Below, in pieces: positions 61,296 to 64,000 of a stretch of DNA of 64,000 nucleotides. Every line of letters begins with the position of its first letter. The stretch's first letter is position 1. The notes below the pieces were generated by a model. That model saw only the letters and a program-made list of their open reading frames with translations. It was not told the DNA's origin and did not search any database. The DNA lies in the NCBI GenBank assembly GCA_036782995.1, contig DAIPXZ010000003.1:143535-207534 (forward strand), read 5' to 3'. The DNA is from DAIPXZ01 sp036782995. Its GTDB lineage: Bacteria > Bacillota > Clostridia > Saccharofermentanales > Saccharofermentanaceae. The position numbers and the translations under genes were made by a program.

Positions 61296-62264
61296 ATGAG
61301 TCATTATTTAATCTGTTTGGATATCGGCGGCACAAAGGTTTTGGGTGTGATTTTTGATACGAATCGTCAAATTGTTCATCGAATTAAGAAGAAAACCAAA
61401 GCAAATGGTGAGGGCTTCAAGAATATCGAAGACACGATTATCACCGTCGTAGAAGAATTAATGTCCGAATTCGGCATTACAACAAACGACGTAATTGCTA
61501 TTGCGGCAGGCGCACCGGGCGTCATCAATATGGATAAAGGTATCGTGCTTTTTTCCCCAAATCTTCCCTGGAAAAATTATGCAATAAAAAAAGCAATCGA
61601 GGATCGTTTTCATCGCCCTTTCTTTATCGGTAATGACGTGAATCTTGGCGTTATTGGTGAGTGGACTTATGGTGTGGCAAAAGGACTCGATCAAGTAATC
61701 GGACTCTTTATCGGCACGGGAATGGGCTCTGGGCTCATATTAAATGGCAAGATTTATTCCGGTAAAGACGATAAAGGCGGCGAATGTGGCCACATGGTGC
61801 TTGAACCAGAAGGACCACTGTGTAATTGCGGCCAAAGGGGCTGTCTTGAGGCATTTTCCAGCAAGCAAGGCATGACACAATATATCCGTAATCAAATAAG
61901 CCGTGGTCGCACGTCAGAGATGGAAAAGGCGATTGAAAAGGGCGTTTTTAAGAGTAAAGCATTAAAGGCAGCATATGACCATAATGATGCTGTGGCCGTT
62001 GAAGCAGTCGAGCGCTCTGCACACTATTTAGCCATTGCATGTGGAAATCTCATTAACACATTCAGTCCGGAGATGCTTGTTTTAGGCGGCGGTGTGATTG
62101 AGTCGATGGGCGATGTGTTCCGCCCGCTGATTTTAAGCGAAGTTGATCGTTATTGCATGCCATCCATTCGTTCTACGGTGCAAATCGAAAATGCGGCATT
62201 GAATGATGATTCCATTCTCTATGGTGCCTTGGCGTTGATTGACCAAAGGCTTTCGAAAGAATAA
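61296..62264 (+). CDS. ROK-family glucokinase
   Basis: Sugar kinase of 322 residues that most likely phosphorylates glucose, feeding Pgi. The ATP-binding start LICLDIGGTKVLGVIFD, substrate site GNDVNLGVIGEWTYGVAKG, GTGMGSGLILNGKI and the ROK zinc motif HMVLEPEGPLCNCGQRGCLEAFSS are all present. Zinc ligands are the His and the three Cys of CNCGQRGC. No N-terminal DNA-binding domain, so it is a kinase and not a ROK repressor. Exact sugar specificity cannot be read. Confidence 0.93.
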   Translation: MSHYLICLDIGGTKVLGVIFDTNRQIVHRIKKKTKANGEGFKNIEDTIITVVEELMSEFGITTNDVIAIAAGAPGVINMDKGIVLFSPNLPWKNYAIKKAIEDRFHRPFFIGNDVNLGVIGEWTYGVAKGLDQVIGLFIGTGMGSGLILNGKIYSGKDDKGGECGHMVLEPEGPLCNCGQRGCLEAFSSKQGMTQYIRNQISRGRTSEMEKAIEKGVFKSKALKAAYDHNDAVAVEAVERSAHYLAIACGNLINTFSPEMLVLGGGVIESMGDVFRPLILSEVDRYCMPSIRSTVQIENAALNDDSILYGALALIDQRLSKE

Positions 62265-62286
62265 TTGGTTTACACGAAACAAATTC

Positions 62287-62325
62287 AAAAGATGCACTTT
62301 CTATTAGCAGAAGGTGCATCTTTTT
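62287..62325. terminator. Bidirectional terminator
   Basis: GATGCACTTT / AAGGTGCATC, flanked by AAAA and TTTTTT, lies between the convergent glucokinase and DUF4129-type genes. Confidence 0.85.
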
Positions 62326-62342
62326 TGTGTTGCATGAAGGAA

Positions 62343-63587
62343 TCATTCGTCTTTGTTTCCGTATCGTGCGAGGTTATATTTGCTTGTCAATTCTTTCATG
62401 TTGATTGATGTAAAAGCGTCTGTCGCCTCGCGAATTTCATTCGGACTATTCGATGGGGTAATCTCGGCACCGCTTTTCAATGCGCGATTTACAGTGCGAC
62501 GGTATTTGTCACGAATGGCACGTGTTTCTGGATCGCCAGCGATGCGGGTTGTTTTCCGTCTGGATGTGGATCTTTCAATTTCTTCATCGGTATCGATGAC
62601 ATAGAGGTTCGCTTCATCGTGAGACTCTTCTGTGCGATAGTTTGCGAGGATGTATCGTACGATTCTTCGTATCACATAGAAGATGACATAGAACGCAAAT
62701 GCGATGATGGCAATTGTGCATATGAATTCAATCACAGAAGAGAGTGTTTGTAGATTTGGTAGATTGTCTCCAATTTCTGATATCGGCTTGCCCGTGATAT
62801 TCTCATCAGGTTGAAATTGATCAGAGGCACCACTCGCTCCATCTTGCGGAATGAGATTAACAAGGTAAACAATCACGGAAGAGACCACTTTGCCGACGGC
62901 TGTTCGTATGCGGTCAAAAGGAAGCAAGAAGATTGTCGGAATAAAGATCCCTCCGAAAATCAATGCGCCAATGACGCTGAAGACGGTCTTACGGGATATG
63001 GCATGAGAAGAAACGGAATTCTTGTTGATGTAGTGTGCGTAGCGGAAAGAAAAAGTGTCCAACTGCCGCATACACATGTAGAAAAGGAATGCAAATGCAA
63101 AATCCAGAAGCACTAGTTTGGCATAGACGTCAACACCATAGAACATTGCCAACAAAATCGCAGGTATATGAACAACTATGGCAAGAATAATCGTATCGTT
63201 TGAACGACGAAGTTCCTTTGTGGTCTTGAATCGTTGCCGTAACGAGAAAACGGCAATAACGGAAATGCATATAGAGATAGTTATTTTGGTCGAAGAATCG
63301 ATCGGAGTGTAGAGAAAGATGATGAGCGGGTATGGGATACATAATGCCAAATGGAACCCTAACATATAAGGCAGTGAAAAATTACAACGCCGTAAAAATG
63401 CGAATAGCAACGGAAATATGGCTGTATACATAATCCAAGAACTATTGTCCATTGTTTGTAACATAAATACATGGAAGAGAGCTGATAATGTGAGCACAGA
63501 GCAATATATGATATACGACTCCAAAATGTCGGCAAAAATTTGGTTCGTGGAAAACTTTTTTCCTTTGTCAAAGAAAGGATATTTCAT
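62343..63587 (-). CDS. Polytopic membrane protein with DUF4129-like C-terminus
   Basis: A 414-residue protein with about eight hydrophobic helices. The C-terminal cytoplasmic segment (about 355-414: AIRDKYRRTVNRALKSGAEITPSNSPNEI and KYNLARYG) resembles the DUF4129 tail of TgpA-like transglutaminase membrane proteins. No transglutaminase Cys-His-Asp core is visible here, so that part may be in a neighbouring gene. Its start overlaps the stop of the DUF58 gene by 4 bp, the usual context (MoxR ATPase, DUF58, transglutaminase). Confidence 0.65.
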   Translation of the reverse strand: MKYPFFDKGKKFSTNQIFADILESYIIYCSVLTLSALFHVFMLQTMDNSSWIMYTAIFPLLFAFLRRCNFSLPYMLGFHLALCIPYPLIIFLYTPIDSSTKITISICISVIAVFSLRQRFKTTKELRRSNDTIILAIVVHIPAILLAMFYGVDVYAKLVLLDFAFAFLFYMCMRQLDTFSFRYAHYINKNSVSSHAISRKTVFSVIGALIFGGIFIPTIFLLPFDRIRTAVGKVVSSVIVYLVNLIPQDGASGASDQFQPDENITGKPISEIGDNLPNLQTLSSVIEFICTIAIIAFAFYVIFYVIRRIVRYILANYRTEESHDEANLYVIDTDEEIERSTSRRKTTRIAGDPETRAIRDKYRRTVNRALKSGAEITPSNSPNEIREATDAFTSINMKELTSKYNLARYGNKDE

Positions 63588-64000
63588 TTCGCCACCTCCA
63601 AATCCATCACGTAGGGCATTAGTGCATCATTAATTGCAGGTAAACCAGACTCTTTTGTCCAAGGGAGAATCCACAAAAATGGGATGCTACGCGTTACTAA
63701 TGAAGCCAGATTCTCCTGAAATGTCGTATCAAAGGCGGCAGAAACAATGACAAGATAAGGACGGTCTTTTCCTTGCTCCAGTACATGCTGTAAAAGAGAA
63801 TCAAATGAAAACGCCTTTTGACGTAAATCGATACGAGCTAAATCCATGCCGCGTAGGGTTGCCTGATCTTCATTATTGCCTGCCGAAAAAGCAATCGATG
63901 TTTTTGTGAATTTATCTTTACTGTTCGAGTAAACACCAGCTGAAATATCTCGAGCTTCTAATGCAAGAAGGAGTGTATATACGGCAGCGATAGACTTCTC
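63584..64000 (-). CDS. DUF58-like protein, C-terminal part (partial)
   Basis: The frame is open from the window edge (64000) to the stop at 63584, 138 residues. It begins EKSIAAVYTLLLALEARDISAGVYSN, similar to the vWA-like end of DUF58 proteins, and continues LARIDLRQKAFSFDSLLQHVLEQG, PYLVIVSAAFD. The N-terminal part lies outside the window. The pairing with the DUF4129-type gene supports the call. Such proteins usually act with a MoxR AAA+ ATPase, expected further along. Confidence 0.6.
   Translation of the reverse strand, partial: EKSIAAVYTLLLALEARDISAGVYSNSKDKFTKTSIAFSAGNNEDQATLRGMDLARIDLRQKAFSFDSLLQHVLEQGKDRPYLVIVSAAFDTTFQENLASLVTRSIPFLWILPWTKESGLPAINDALMPYVMDLEVAK

Overview
The window looks like a chromosomal segment of a strictly anaerobic, Gram-positive, low-to-mid GC bacterium of the class Clostridia. 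The grounds are the rplU-prp-rpmA-obgE order, with an L27 that carries the Firmicute N-terminal extension; AddAB in place of RecBCD; an S-box (SAM-I) riboswitch in front of metK; cysE-cysS-mrnC-rlmB; DUF4364 and DUF3006 proteins; rubredoxin, anaerobic RNR activase and an Rnf-like cluster; and candidate Spo0A boxes. Genus cannot be fixed from sequence alone. Gene density is high, overlaps of the ATGA type are common, GTG and TTG starts are frequent, and I see no insertion sequence, prophage or CRISPR array.

Layout. 1-11.2 kb: end of murC, a coupled membrane protein, a LacI regulator, the ribosomal L21/L27 operon, obgE, rubredoxin, pgi, nrdG, then MarR-ACP-lipid kinase. 11.2-15.1 kb: plsC, a frameshifted short-chain dehydrogenase and a long-chain acyl-CoA synthetase, so 9.3-15.1 kb is a loose lipid-metabolism neighbourhood. 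15.1-25.1 kb: addB-addA, tRNA deaminase tadA, a zinc-ribbon membrane protein and the housekeeping sigma factor. 25.1-29.8 kb: a divergent Rnf-like operon (C, D, a G-like flavoprotein and a single E-A-like fused membrane protein, no B). 29.9-34.4 kb: DUF3006, an RlmL-type methyltransferase, proA-rpiB, upp. 34.5-41.3 kb: F-type ATP synthase operon without a free delta gene. 41.3-46.3 kb: a small Tad/Flp pilus operon on the minus strand, converging on atpC. 46.4-54.3 kb: riboswitch-metK, RecD-like helicase, comFC, a 6S-like RNA, cysE-cysS-mrnC-rlmB. 54.3-64 kb: two lipoproteins, a tyrosine/serine phosphatase, tRNA-Arg(ACG), tig, clpX, a small membrane protein, a ROK glucokinase and the end of a DUF58/DUF4129 cluster.

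The most unusual content is in the membrane bioenergetics genes. The ATP synthase alpha subunit carries, at its N-terminus, what reads as the C-terminal (stalk-binding) domain of the delta subunit. The delta N-terminal domain and a separate atpH are missing. A few kb upstream, the Rnf-like operon fuses the two homologous membrane subunits E and A into one protein, and the conserved cysteines of these families are mostly not visible there. Its G-like subunit has a rearranged set of flavin-attachment motifs. The third notable signal is a set of four exactly 10-bp-phased TGTCGAA-like boxes between the Tad pilus operon and metK, which looks like a tandem Spo0A operator.

All identifications come from reading motifs and from memory of the families. 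No database search was run, and alignments to family consensus are from memory.
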